Of a DNA stretch of 64,000 nt, positions 33,196 through 42,303 are shown piece after piece. Under the pieces are notes generated by a model, which was given only the letters and a program-made list of their open reading frames with translations, did not search any database and had not been told where the DNA came from. Numbering within the stretch: position 1 is the stretch's first letter; the number at the start of each line of letters is the position of its first letter. The stretch lies in NCBI RefSeq assembly GCF_038070315.1, contig NZ_JBBPCC010000001.1:781384-845383 (forward strand), in the 5' to 3' direction. Source of the stretch: Paenibacillus_G filicis (GTDB lineage Bacteria; Bacillota; Bacilli; Paenibacillales; NBRC-103111). The translations under genes and the position numbers were made by a program.

Positions 33196-34119
33196 TCAGC
33201 CTTCGCCACGCTCCAGCAGTCTCGCACAGGTCAGCATATCCTCCGGTATCGGCGCTTCGAATTCCATCCAGCGTTTCAGGACCGGATGCGTCAGACCAAG
33301 CGTGGCCGCATGGAGGGCCTGTCTCCCGATCAGGCCGCGGTCCGCCTCCGCCACGCCATACATACTGTCCCCAACCAGCGGATGGCCCAGGTGCTTCATA
33401 TGCACCCGGATCTGGTGGGTGCGCCCCGTCTCCAGCCGGAGGCGCACCAGCGTCGCCGCACGGAACCGCTGCTCCACCCGGAAGTGCGTAACCGCCCGGT
33501 ATCCGGATTCCGTCACGATGCGGATATGGGGGGAGTCAGGATCACGGTCGATCGGCGCATCGATGATACCTTCGTCCTGTGCGACAAGACCATGCACAAG
33601 CGCGATATATTCCTTCTTAAGCCCGTCCGCCTGCATCTGCTCGGAGATTTGCTGATGAACGTAAGGGTTCTTGGCGATCGCCAGCGCGCCCGACGTTTCC
33701 TGATCCAGCCGGTGTACGGGACGGAAGCGGAAGTTTTCGCCCCGCTCCTTCCAGTAATGGACAACGCCGTTGGCAATCGTACCGGTGTAGTGCCCGTGAG
33801 TCGGATGCACGATGACACCGGCCTGCTTGTTCAGAATCAGCAGCTCGTCATCCTCGTACAGAATTGTCAGCGGCATCGCCTGCGGCAAAATATCCTCCGA
33901 ATCCTCCTCGGCCATACGTGCGGCAACCAAGTCACCGGTACGTACCGCCACATCGATATATTTGCGCGCTCCGTTGACCGTGATGCCCTCCTCGGTCAGC
34001 TTGAGACGCGAGACCAGCTTGCGGGACAGGCCCATCCGCTTCTGCAGCACCGTGCGCAGCAGCAAGCCGTCGTCCTCGGGCGGTACGATATACTCCAGCG
34101 GCTTGTAATAGGCCGTCAT
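33196..34119 (-). CDS. RluA-family pseudouridine synthase
   Basis: A 307-residue pseudouridine synthase acting on rRNA or tRNA. An S4-like RNA-binding region occupies the N-terminus (LVSRLKLTEEGITVNG), and the catalytic Asp is in HRLDQETSGALA. The blocks GRTHQIRVHMKHLGHPLVGD and LHAATLGLTHP are diagnostic. The ATG overlaps the stop of the adenosyltransferase gene by 4 bases, making this the last gene of the cobalamin operon. A link to cobalamin is not expected; co-transcription is probably incidental. RluD, RluC and YhcT types cannot be separated here. Confidence 0.88.
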   Translation of the reverse strand: MTAYYKPLEYIVPPEDDGLLLRTVLQKRMGLSRKLVSRLKLTEEGITVNGARKYIDVAVRTGDLVAARMAEEDSEDILPQAMPLTILYEDDELLILNKQAGVIVHPTHGHYTGTIANGVVHYWKERGENFRFRPVHRLDQETSGALAIAKNPYVHQQISEQMQADGLKKEYIALVHGLVAQDEGIIDAPIDRDPDSPHIRIVTESGYRAVTHFRVEQRFRAATLVRLRLETGRTHQIRVHMKHLGHPLVGDSMYGVAEADRGLIGRQALHAATLGLTHPVLKRWMEFEAPIPEDMLTCARLLERGEG

Positions 34120-34685
34120 GACTTCCGGCGGAACACCTCGGCGCTCCGCACATACTCGACATCCGCCACACCTGCACGGTGATTGGCGGTTCTTGCGATC
34201 GTGAAGAACAGATCTGATAGCCTGTTCAGGTACCGTCTGACCTCTTCGTTAATCGGCTGAGTCCGCGCCAGCGTCACGACGCGTCGCTCCGCCCTCCGGC
34301 ACACCGTCCGGCAGACATGCAGCGTGGAAGAAGCCAGACTGCCTCCCGGCAGGATAAACCGCTTGATGTCCGGCGTCTCGGCATCGTATTTGTCGATCAG
34401 CGTCTCCAGCCGGTCGACCATCTCGGCCTTCACCTTATAGGGCCGCAGCTCCTGCTTCAACAGCGCCAGATCCGAACCGCAATCGAACACCTCGTGCTGA
34501 ATTTCGAGCAGATCGGCCATCAGATCGGCATCCCTCTCCGGATCAAGGAAGCCCATCGCTTGCCCGATAAAACAATTCAGCTCATCGGTCGTACCGTAAG
34601 CCTCCACCCGGTCATCGTCCTTATCGACCCGTCCGCCGATCACACCGGTCTGACCGGCATCTCCCGTTCTTGTGTAAATACGCAT
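34116..34685 (-). CDS. pduO: ATP:cob(I)alamin adenosyltransferase, PduO type
   Basis: A 189-residue enzyme that transfers the adenosyl group from ATP to cob(I)alamin or cobinamide. The PduO signature YTRTGDAGQTG binds ATP at the N-terminus, and CRRAERRVV with the following helix is the conserved Arg-rich core. It differs from CobA/BtuR, which has a P-loop. The RBS GGGGAGGG lies 7 bases before the ATG. It is in the riboswitch-controlled operon between the CobD-CobQ fusion and the pseudouridine synthase. Confidence 0.9.
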   Translation of the reverse strand: MRIYTRTGDAGQTGVIGGRVDKDDDRVEAYGTTDELNCFIGQAMGFLDPERDADLMADLLEIQHEVFDCGSDLALLKQELRPYKVKAEMVDRLETLIDKYDAETPDIKRFILPGGSLASSTLHVCRTVCRRAERRVVTLARTQPINEEVRRYLNRLSDLFFTIARTANHRAGVADVEYVRSAEVFRRKS

Positions 34686-34708
34686 CGTAAACCCTCCCCT
34701 GAATGTGG

Positions 34709-37651
34709 TTACTTGATCATCTCATACAACCGCGTCATATCCAAGCTGCTGCGCACATGCTCCGCCAGCCGGTCGAACGCCGCCTCACGCTGCTCCTGGA
34801 AGCGCAGCTCTGCCTGCAAAGGCGCCCAGCCCTTCCCGGCCCGTATACGATTCAGGAAGGCACGACGGAAATCATCGTTGTGCAGCACCCCGTGGAGATA
34901 GGTGCCCCACAGCTTTCCATCCTGCGTCACGACTCCGTCTTGGATGAGCGCTTCCCCTGAACCCGCTGATGCACTGGAGCTTACCGCATCCGGCTCCAGG
35001 GTAAAGGCAGGCTCGACGGGCTCCAGGAAGGACGTGCGCCCCATATGAATCTCGTAACCGGTAACCGGATAGTGGGCGTCCTGCTCCGCATATAGCCTCG
35101 TGCTGCCTTCCACGCGTACCGTACGCTTATCGGCGGCAAAGACCGTCTCCGTAGGCAGCAGACCCAGTCCCGGGAGCTCCGGACGGTCTGATTCCACCAG
35201 CTCGGGATCCAGCAGCCGCTGGCCGAGCATCTGATAGCCGGCACAAATGCCGACCACCCAGCCGCCTTCGGCTGCCAGCTGTATGATCTCCCGGTCCAGC
35301 CCGGCTTGACGCAGATAGATGAGGTCATCCACCGTGTTTTTGCTCCCTGGCAAAATCACCGCATCCGGTCGTCCGAATTCGCCGGCCTTCGTCACGAACC
35401 GCACGCGAACATCGGACTCCTGCAGCAGCGGATCGATATCCGTAAAGTTGGATAACCGGGGATGTCGAATCACGACGATATCCAGCTTCTGACGCTCGTC
35501 TGCCGAGTCAGGCTGTCCCGCACTCCCGGCATGCCCCTCGGCCAGCCTGCGTTCCAGCGACGCCGAATCCTCATCCTCCAGGCCTAGATCGGGCAGATAT
35601 GGAATAACACCGAGAACCGGCTTGCCTGTCCGTTCCTCCAGCCAGTCCAGTCCCGGCTGCAATAAGGTGACGTCTCCGCGGAATTTGTTGATCACGAATC
35701 CCTGAACCCGCGCCCGCTCCTCTTCCGTCAAAATCTCGAGCGTACCGACGAGCGAAGCGAATACCCCTCCGCGGTCGATATCCGCGACGAGCAGCACCGG
35801 AGCATCGGCCCACCCGGCAAGCCGCATGTTGACAATATCGCGGCTCTTCAGATTGACCTCGGCCGGGCTTCCAGCCCCTTCCATCACGACGATGTCGACC
35901 GACTGCCTTAGCCGGTGAAGCGCCTCCTTCACGACAATCTCCGCCTCCGGCAAATATTTCTCCCGGTAGGTCCGGGCATCCAGGTCGCGGTAAGGCTTGC
36001 CGTGAACGACGACCTGCGATACCATGTCCTTCTTAGGCTTCAGCAGAATCGGATTCATATCGGTCGTAGCCGCAATCCGACAGGCATCGGCCTGCATGCC
36101 CTGAGCCCGCCCGATCTCCTTGCCGTCCGGAGTGACATAGGAATTCAAGGACATATTCTGCGACTTAAAGGGAGCCACCCGGTAGCCGTCCTGCAGCAGA
36201 ATGCGGCATAAGGCTGCCGTCAGCAGGCTTTTGCCGACATCGGAGGCCGTGCCTTGCAGCATTAGCGTTCTCGCATAGCCGTGACCTCCGGAAGCAGCTT
36301 CTTCTTGTTCTCCACTATGCCCAATTGTGGCCATTGCGGTAAGACCCGGCGCAGTATTCACGGCCGATTGAGCAGCCGACATATCCGAGATGGATCCCGT
36401 TGATTGCCCTGATGGCCTGCCTAGTACATTCTCGGAAGCGTCCGTATTCTGAAGCTTCACGTCAGATTCCTGCCGTATTCGCTTCTCGGATGAAGACTCC
36501 GCATCCAAGGATGTCTCCGGCATATCGAGAGACTGCCCGGCAGATGCCCTGTCCTTCTCTGCCAACAGTTCACCGATCACCTCGCCCAGCAGCACGATCA
36601 CTTTAGCGTTGCTCTCTTGCCCCTTAACTGCGAGGCGTCCGTACGTGCCGTCTAGACCGGGGAAGGTGGAGGCGTCACGCAGCAGCACGCCCCGCCTGCC
36701 CATCGCCCGCTGCACATCGGGGATAAGCAATCCCAGCGGCTTCAGCGAGAACAACACAAAGTTTACGTCGCTGTCGTACACAGTTAAGCCCAAGCCGCGC
36801 AGCCCGGCAGTCAGCTCCTCCCGCGCAGGAGCCAGCCAGGCCAGCGTCCGGCGGGCGTATTCGCCGTCTTCCAGTGCGGCCAGCCCAATCCACTGAGCGA
36901 GTGCATTTACGCTCCATGGCACCTGCAGCCGCTTCAGCCCAGCGATGATGTCCGGATGAGCGATCGCATAGCCGAGCCGGATACCCGGCACCGCATAGAA
37001 CTTCGTCATCGAGCGGATGACGATTAGATGCTGACTTGCCGCCGCATCGCGTGCCAGCGTCAATCTCTCCTCGTTCTCCGTGAAGTCGAGGAACGCCTCA
37101 TCCACGATAGCCCTCGTGCCATCCGCGCCTGAGGCCAGCCATCTCAGCACCTCCTCCGGCAGTACCCGGCCGGTCGGATTGTTGGGATGGCCCAGGAACA
37201 GCGTGTCGCAGTCCAGGGACGCCTCACGCAAGGCATCCAGCGTGACCCCGAAGCCGTCCCGCTCATGGGCCGCAATATCCGCGATGCGTCCTCCCGCTCT
37301 CTCCACGGCCTCCTCGTACTCGCCGAAGGAGGGACGGACCAGACCGGTCACTTGCGGGCGCAGTACCCGGACCGCCAGGTCGATCAGCTCCGCAGCCCCG
37401 TTGCCGACCAGTATACTGGCCGGCTCGACGCCATGCTTCTCGGCCAGCCTGGCCGTCAGTTCCCGGACCGCCGGGTCGGGGTAATGAATCAGCTCCCGCC
37501 ACCGCTCCGTCAGTATATGTCGCACCGCATCCGGCGGCCCCAGCGGATTCATATTGGAGCTATAATCGGTAAATCCTTCCTCCGGTGTGCCAAATAGCTC
37601 CGCAGCCGTTCGCAAATCGCCGCCATGCCCGTAACGCTCCAGCATCATCAT
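34709..37651 (-). CDS. CobD-CobQ fusion: threonine-phosphate decarboxylase plus cobyric acid synthase
   Basis: A single uninterrupted 980-residue frame joins two cobalamin enzymes. Residues 1 to about 365 are a CobD-type PLP decarboxylase that makes (R)-1-amino-2-propanol phosphate: YSSNMNPLGPP, GNGAAELI, GHPNNPTGR, and the PLP lysine near 217 in SMTKFYAVPGIRLGY. Residues about 365-460 form a Ser/Asp/Gln-rich linker. From 461 to the end is a CobQ/CbiP amidotransferase: GTASDVGKS nucleotide loop, KSQNMSLNSYV, then the glutaminase Cys in GICAGYQMLG and His in GTYLHGVLHND. Three ATGs in a row begin the gene; the third is best spaced from AAAGGAG. These enzymes are usually separate. Confidence 0.9.
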   Translation of the reverse strand: MMMLERYGHGGDLRTAAELFGTPEEGFTDYSSNMNPLGPPDAVRHILTERWRELIHYPDPAVRELTARLAEKHGVEPASILVGNGAAELIDLAVRVLRPQVTGLVRPSFGEYEEAVERAGGRIADIAAHERDGFGVTLDALREASLDCDTLFLGHPNNPTGRVLPEEVLRWLASGADGTRAIVDEAFLDFTENEERLTLARDAAASQHLIVIRSMTKFYAVPGIRLGYAIAHPDIIAGLKRLQVPWSVNALAQWIGLAALEDGEYARRTLAWLAPAREELTAGLRGLGLTVYDSDVNFVLFSLKPLGLLIPDVQRAMGRRGVLLRDASTFPGLDGTYGRLAVKGQESNAKVIVLLGEVIGELLAEKDRASAGQSLDMPETSLDAESSSEKRIRQESDVKLQNTDASENVLGRPSGQSTGSISDMSAAQSAVNTAPGLTAMATIGHSGEQEEAASGGHGYARTLMLQGTASDVGKSLLTAALCRILLQDGYRVAPFKSQNMSLNSYVTPDGKEIGRAQGMQADACRIAATTDMNPILLKPKKDMVSQVVVHGKPYRDLDARTYREKYLPEAEIVVKEALHRLRQSVDIVVMEGAGSPAEVNLKSRDIVNMRLAGWADAPVLLVADIDRGGVFASLVGTLEILTEEERARVQGFVINKFRGDVTLLQPGLDWLEERTGKPVLGVIPYLPDLGLEDEDSASLERRLAEGHAGSAGQPDSADERQKLDIVVIRHPRLSNFTDIDPLLQESDVRVRFVTKAGEFGRPDAVILPGSKNTVDDLIYLRQAGLDREIIQLAAEGGWVVGICAGYQMLGQRLLDPELVESDRPELPGLGLLPTETVFAADKRTVRVEGSTRLYAEQDAHYPVTGYEIHMGRTSFLEPVEPAFTLEPDAVSSSASAGSGEALIQDGVVTQDGKLWGTYLHGVLHNDDFRRAFLNRIRAGKGWAPLQAELRFQEQREAAFDRLAEHVRSSLDMTRLYEMIK

Positions 37652-37661
37652 CCGCTCCTTT

Positions 37662-38795
37662 CTACCACTGAGCCGCCAGCTTCATCAACACAAGCAGCAG
37701 CACAGCTTCCAGCACTTCATTGATCGCCCCGTAGGTATCGCCAGTGAGGCCTCCAAGCTTACGGTTTAAATACGCCGCCACAGCCGTCCCGACAAGCACC
37801 GTGGATGCAATAGTCAGTAAGGCTAGTCCCAGCGCCTGTCCGGCTGTCAGCGTCAGCCAGCCCAGACTCCCCGGCAAGCCGATAGCTGCCCCGCTCAGCA
37901 GCACGGCCGCCACCGTAGCGGCCCCTACATGCCTGCGTCCGACTTCGCGGAAAAAACCGCCGAGCCCACCGCCAGAGTCGGAAGCGTCCTTACCTGACGC
38001 ATGACCCTGGGTTGTTATTTGACCCTGGATTGCCACTTGATCCTGGCCTATTACTTGACTCTCGCCTGCCGCTTGACCAACTTCAGCTTGGCCCGCTTCA
38101 GCTTGGCCCTGTCCGCTCTCAGGGGACTGCGCAGCGCTAAGCTCATGATTTCCGCTTCCCGCCGCCACAGCGGCTGCAGCATCGCCTGCCTGCTCGATGC
38201 CTTCCTGCACATGATCCGCATCCTGTACACGCACATGGCCTCCCCCGGCAGCCTTGCCGGAGCGGGCATAGGGCCATCCCCAGATGGCGACGACCATAAA
38301 CCAGCGGCTCCACAGCATGACCAAGGGCAGCAGCAGCCAAGCCGATGTGCCGACGCTGCCCGATGACGGCAGCAGCTCGGCCAACAGCGTCCACTTCACG
38401 AGCAGCAGCAGCACGCAGACGATCACACCCATCGCGCCTACCCGGCTGTCCTTCATAATCTCCAGCATCCGCTCCCGCGAGCGGTGGCTCAATACGCCAT
38501 CAGCCGTATCCATTAAGCCGTCCAGATGCAGCGCTCCGCTAAGCGACGCCCAGAAAGCCAGCGTCAACGCCGCCGTCACGGTCGCGGGCAGCTCCAGCAC
38601 ATCGGCAAGCAGCACGCCGAACGCCACCGTGAGCGCGCCCATCAGCCAGCCGGCAAGCGGATAAAAAATAACGCTCCGGCGAAACAAAGCGTTATCATAA
38701 TGCAGCCGCACCGGCACCGGCAGCCGGGTCAAAAACTGCAAAGCCGCCGCACAAGCCGCGCCGGCCTCTCTTAGCCTACGAGGAGCAGTCCCCAT
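37662..38795 (-). CDS. cobS: Adenosylcobinamide-GDP ribazoletransferase with large inserted loop
   Basis: Final cobalamin-synthesis enzyme, a polytopic membrane protein joining AdoCbi-GDP with alpha-ribazole. Conserved blocks: ALQFLTRLPVPV, HLDGLMDTADG, SRERMLEIMKDSRVGAMG and GGLTGDTYGAINE. The usual length is about 250 residues; this one has 377. The excess is an insertion at residues 186-278, rich in Gly, Gln, Ala and Ser with repeated GQ, placed where the family has a short YAR...GGLG loop between membrane segments. The ATG at 38795 has AGGAGG 9 bases upstream and overlaps cbiB by 25 bp. Confidence 0.92.
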   Translation of the reverse strand: MGTAPRRLREAGAACAAALQFLTRLPVPVRLHYDNALFRRSVIFYPLAGWLMGALTVAFGVLLADVLELPATVTAALTLAFWASLSGALHLDGLMDTADGVLSHRSRERMLEIMKDSRVGAMGVIVCVLLLLVKWTLLAELLPSSGSVGTSAWLLLPLVMLWSRWFMVVAIWGWPYARSGKAAGGGHVRVQDADHVQEGIEQAGDAAAAVAAGSGNHELSAAQSPESGQGQAEAGQAEVGQAAGESQVIGQDQVAIQGQITTQGHASGKDASDSGGGLGGFFREVGRRHVGAATVAAVLLSGAAIGLPGSLGWLTLTAGQALGLALLTIASTVLVGTAVAAYLNRKLGGLTGDTYGAINEVLEAVLLLVLMKLAAQW

Positions 38796-39760
38796 ACGAG
38801 CAATCCTCCTGCAATCAAGTAACTTACACCGTACAGCATCCGTACGGCACCTGCAATATCGTCCCGCTGCCGTTCACGCAGCGGCCAGCCCATCCGGGCC
38901 CGCTCGCTGACCCGGCCGTGGTATACATTCACTCCGCCAAGCTCGATCCCGAGCGCACCAGCCGCAGCCGATTCAGGGATACCACTGTTCGGACTAGGAT
39001 GACGCTTGGCAAATCGCAGCACCGAGCGCGCGGAGCGGTTACCAGATAATCCAGGGACCGCATACGCCCAGAGGATCAGCAGCAAGCCAGCGAGCCGCGC
39101 GGGGATATAATTAAGCACGTCATCCCATCGGGCGGACGCCCAGCCGAAGTCGGCGTACTTCTCATTTTTATAGCCAACCATCGAGTCCAGTGTATTGGTG
39201 GCACGGTACAGCATCGCAAGCGGCGCACCTCCAAGCAGCGCGTAGCAGAGTGGAGAGACGAACGCATCGACGATATTTTCCGCCACCGTCTCCACCGTCG
39301 CCCGGGTGAGCTCCGGCTCCTCGAGCTTCGTCGTATCCCGTCCGACGATATAGCCCGTATACTTGCGTGCCTCCTCCAGCTCACCGTTCTGCAGCGGGAC
39401 GTACACCGCCATGGCGGCTTGCTTAAGCCCCTTCACCGCCAGAGTCGTCGAGATGAACCAGACGTTCGCGGCATAGCCGAGCCATGGGTGTATCCATGAC
39501 GTTAGCCAGACGATAGCGGTTATCACGGCGAAGGACAGACCGACGGTTACGGCTGTGAGCCCGATGCCTCGCACGCGCAGAGAGCGGGCCGATAAAGCAA
39601 GCCCCTGCGGGCGCAGACGGATCTCGAACCAAGCGATCCATCTCCCGATCAGCACGACCGGATGCGTAAGCCACCGCCAAGCCGGATCGCCGATAATCCA
39701 ATCGGTGACGATCGCCGCAAGCGCCATCCACAACGCCTCTTCCCAGCTAAAAAACAACAA
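38771..39760 (-). CDS. cbiB: Adenosylcobinamide-phosphate synthase CbiB
   Basis: A membrane enzyme of 329 residues that attaches aminopropanol phosphate to cobyric acid (called CobD in some species). Family blocks: DWIIGDPAWRWLTHPVVLIGR, GRDTTKLEEPELTRATVETVAEN, DAFVSPL and TNTLDSMVGYKNEKYADFG. Several membrane helices are present. It starts at TTG (39760), with a second TTG immediately after and GGGGG 7 bases upstream. The partner substrate, aminopropanol phosphate, is made by the CobD half of the fusion in this operon. Confidence 0.92.
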   Translation of the reverse strand: MLFFSWEEALWMALAAIVTDWIIGDPAWRWLTHPVVLIGRWIAWFEIRLRPQGLALSARSLRVRGIGLTAVTVGLSFAVITAIVWLTSWIHPWLGYAANVWFISTTLAVKGLKQAAMAVYVPLQNGELEEARKYTGYIVGRDTTKLEEPELTRATVETVAENIVDAFVSPLCYALLGGAPLAMLYRATNTLDSMVGYKNEKYADFGWASARWDDVLNYIPARLAGLLLILWAYAVPGLSGNRSARSVLRFAKRHPSPNSGIPESAAAGALGIELGGVNVYHGRVSERARMGWPLRERQRDDIAGAVRMLYGVSYLIAGGLLVWGLLLVG

Positions 39761-39793
39761 GCCCCGTCCCCCGCCATCTATGTTAGATATGTC

Positions 39794-40339
39794 TTAGCAT
39801 TGAAAAGCGCGGCTTTTTAGCTCCACCGCAATACCAGCCGTCACAAGGAACAGCTGGTCGGCTTCCTGCGCGAGCCGTTGGTTCATCCTGCCGGAAGCAT
39901 CGCGGAACAGCCGTCCCAGCTTATATTCCGGGACCAGCCCGCTTCCTACCTCATTGGTGACAAGCACGATCGGCTGCCGGGCTGAGTGAAAAGCCTCCAC
40001 CAGCTCATCCACCTGTTCTTCCAGTCTACGGCCAGCATCCTCCTCCGGCTCCAGGCGCAGCAGCCAATTGGACAGCCAGAGCGTCAGGCAGTCTACCAAC
40101 ACGACTGGAGCCTGTGCCTCGCGGATCGCCTCAGCGAGTCCGTACTGCGCCTCGACGGTGTTCCATGGGTAGCCGCGCCGATCCCGGTCCTGACGGTGCA
40201 GAGCGATCCGCTCCTCCATCTCCTCATCATAGGCCTGTGCCGTAGCGATGTACAAGCCGTCACTCCCCAGTGTAGCAGCATACCGCTCGGCAAAGGAGCT
40301 TTTACCGCTTCGGGCGCCCCCCGTAACCAGCACCTTCAC
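39794..40339 (-). CDS. cobU: Adenosylcobinamide kinase/guanylyltransferase CobU
   Basis: A 181-residue bifunctional enzyme: phosphorylates adenosylcobinamide and then adds GMP. The P-loop GGARSGKS lies at residues 7-14. The catalytic-region blocks LVDCLTLWLSNWL and VTNEVGSGLVPEYKLGRLFRD are complete. It starts in the cobT stop (4-base overlap), so translation is coupled. Confidence 0.94.
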   Translation of the reverse strand: MKVLVTGGARSGKSSFAERYAATLGSDGLYIATAQAYDEEMEERIALHRQDRDRRGYPWNTVEAQYGLAEAIREAQAPVVLVDCLTLWLSNWLLRLEPEEDAGRRLEEQVDELVEAFHSARQPIVLVTNEVGSGLVPEYKLGRLFRDASGRMNQRLAQEADQLFLVTAGIAVELKSRAFQC

Positions 40340-41505
40340 GCTCTATGTCCTGCCTGTGCTAATAATGAGGCCTGTTCCGAAGCTTGCTGGGCCGATGTTT
40401 CGCTTAGGTTAGCATCGCGTACTGCATCGGCTTCCGCTCCGCCAGCCGGCCCCTGCGAAACTCCGGCATCGGCGAAGGTCGCCATTTCCTTCATGATCCT
40501 TACCGACGCCTCGATCAGCGGAAAGGCCAGCACCGCGCCCGTACCTTCGCCGAGTCGCATATCCATCCGCAGCATCGGCGAGAGGCCAATCCGTTCCAGC
40601 AGACGCGCATGCCCCTGCTCCTGGGACAGATGCGAAGCGATCATATACGACGCGCTCAGCGGAGCTATCCGGGCGGCAAGCAGGGCAGCAGCCGATGAGA
40701 TGAACCCGTCGATCACGACAGGGCAGCGGTGACGGGCAGCGCCCAAGATGACGCCGACCAGTCCGGCGATCTCCAGCCCCCCGACCTTGGCCAGCACATC
40801 GACCGGATCAGTCGCATCAGGACGGTTCAGTGCAACCGCCCGGCTGATCACCTGCTGCTTATGCTTTAGGCGCTCGTCGTCGATACCGGTCCCCCGTCCG
40901 GTAGCAGCCGCAGGGTCGGTATCGCCCAGTACGGTCAAGATGGCCGAGCTGGCCGTCGTGTTGCCGATCCCCATCTCGCCGGTGGCAAACATCCGGTAAC
41001 CCCGTTCGACCAGCTCGCCGACCAGATCTATGCCGACGGAGATGGCCGCTTCCGCTTCCTCCCGGCTCATCGCAGGCCCGGCTGCCATATTCGCCGTCCC
41101 CTTGCGCACCTTGCGCGAGACGAGCTCCGGATGGCTCAGCTCCGCATTCACGCCGATATCCACGCAGACGACATCGGCTCCGGCCTGACGCGCCAGCACG
41201 TTCACCGCCGCTCCTCCGTTCAGGAAGTTTAGGACCATCTGCGGCGTCACTTCCGCTGGGAACGCACTCACGCCTTCCTCACAAACCCCGTGATCCCCGG
41301 CCATCACGATGACCGCCTTGCGGGACAGATCCGGTGTCAGCTCACCTGTGATGCCGGCAAGCTGCCGTGCGGTCTCTTCCAGACGGCCCAAACTGCCCGG
41401 CGGCTTGGTCAGACTGTCCAGACGTTCGGACGCCCGGACGACCCAAGCTTCATCCAGCGGCGAGATGGCCGATACGGCTTCCTGCCAGTTGCTTTTACTC
41501 ATCAT
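40336..41505 (-). CDS. cobT: Nicotinate-nucleotide-dimethylbenzimidazole phosphoribosyltransferase CobT
   Basis: Makes alpha-ribazole phosphate from dimethylbenzimidazole and nicotinate mononucleotide. Core blocks: LTKPPGSLGRLE, VIVMAGDHGVCEEGVSAFP, TGEMGIGNTTASSA and MRLGEGTGAVLAFPLIE (catalytic Glu). The last 45 residues, Ala/Gln/Ser-rich, extend beyond the usual end. The start near 41505 (two ATGs; GGGGG upstream) overlaps the btuD-like gene end; the frame remains open to 41637 but that is inside btuD. With cobU, cobS and the fusion it covers nucleotide-loop assembly. Confidence 0.93.
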   Translation of the reverse strand: MMSKSNWQEAVSAISPLDEAWVVRASERLDSLTKPPGSLGRLEETARQLAGITGELTPDLSRKAVIVMAGDHGVCEEGVSAFPAEVTPQMVLNFLNGGAAVNVLARQAGADVVCVDIGVNAELSHPELVSRKVRKGTANMAAGPAMSREEAEAAISVGIDLVGELVERGYRMFATGEMGIGNTTASSAILTVLGDTDPAAATGRGTGIDDERLKHKQQVISRAVALNRPDATDPVDVLAKVGGLEIAGLVGVILGAARHRCPVVIDGFISSAAALLAARIAPLSASYMIASHLSQEQGHARLLERIGLSPMLRMDMRLGEGTGAVLAFPLIEASVRIMKEMATFADAGVSQGPAGGAEADAVRDANLSETSAQQASEQASLLAQAGHRA

Positions 41506-42286
41506 CAATTCCCCCTGCCAATAAAATTTGCGGAACACCGCTTTCCGGATGGGCCAGCACATGCGGCCGGGTTCCATATACGCGTTCCAGTAAGCCCGCC
41601 TGCAGCACCTCCTGCGGGCTGCCAATCGCGGTGACAACCCCGTTGTGCAGCAGCAGCAGTCTGTCGCAATATTGCGCCGCCAGATTCAGATCATGCAGCA
41701 CAGAGATCACGGTCATGCCGCTCTCCTTCTGCCAGCGGCGAACCCTGTCCATCATCTCCACCTGATAGCCGATATCCAGGAACGTCGTGGGCTCATCCAG
41801 CAGCAGCAGCCTGGGCTCTTGCGCCATCGCCTTGCCCAGCGCCACACGCTGCCGCTCGCCTCCGCTCAACTGCTCCACCGACCGTTCCCGCAGCGGCTCC
41901 AGCTTGAGCCACTGGATCACCCGCTCCACCAAGGCCGAGGAATCTACCCTTTCATCGCCGAGCCAGTTCTGGAACGGGTACCTGCCCATCTCGATCACTT
42001 CCTGCACGGTGAAGCTGATAGGCGGCAGCGCATCCTGCTGCAGCACAGCCACTAGGCGGGCAAGCTCCTTGCGGGAATAACTGGCGACCGGTCTGCCATC
42101 CAGTTGGATGCTCCCCGCACTCGCTGGCTCAACGCCGGTCAAGGTTTGCAGCAGCGTCGTCTTGCCGCTTCCGTTGGGACCAAGAATACAGAACCATTCA
42201 CCCGGCTCCACCCGAAATTGAACGCCGTCCAACACGGTCTGTGCCCCGTAACGCTTATGCAAACCTTCCACTGCCACCTCGATCAT
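41495..42286 (-). CDS. btuD: ABC transporter ATPase for cobalamin/siderophore-type uptake (BtuD-like)
   Basis: A 263-residue FecE/BtuD-type ATPase. Walker A GPNGSGKT (36-43), ABC signature LSGGERQRVALG, Walker B LLLLDEPT and the H-loop VLHDLNLAAQ are all intact. It is placed directly after the permease and ahead of cobT, under the cobalamin riboswitch, so corrinoid is the inferred substrate rather than iron siderophores, although the subfamily serves both. Confidence 0.88.
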   Translation of the reverse strand: MIEVAVEGLHKRYGAQTVLDGVQFRVEPGEWFCILGPNGSGKTTLLQTLTGVEPASAGSIQLDGRPVASYSRKELARLVAVLQQDALPPISFTVQEVIEMGRYPFQNWLGDERVDSSALVERVIQWLKLEPLRERSVEQLSGGERQRVALGKAMAQEPRLLLLDEPTTFLDIGYQVEMMDRVRRWQKESGMTVISVLHDLNLAAQYCDRLLLLHNGVVTAIGSPQEVLQAGLLERVYGTRPHVLAHPESGVPQILLAGGIDDE

Positions 42287-42303
42287 GCCTTCATGCTCCT
42301 CCC

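Noticed and set aside
33001..34182. A 393-codon open frame starting in the tandem repeats and running opposite the pseudouridine synthase
   Set aside because: The first part merely translates the 39-bp repeat; the remainder is a shadow of the pseudouridine synthase and has no RBS.
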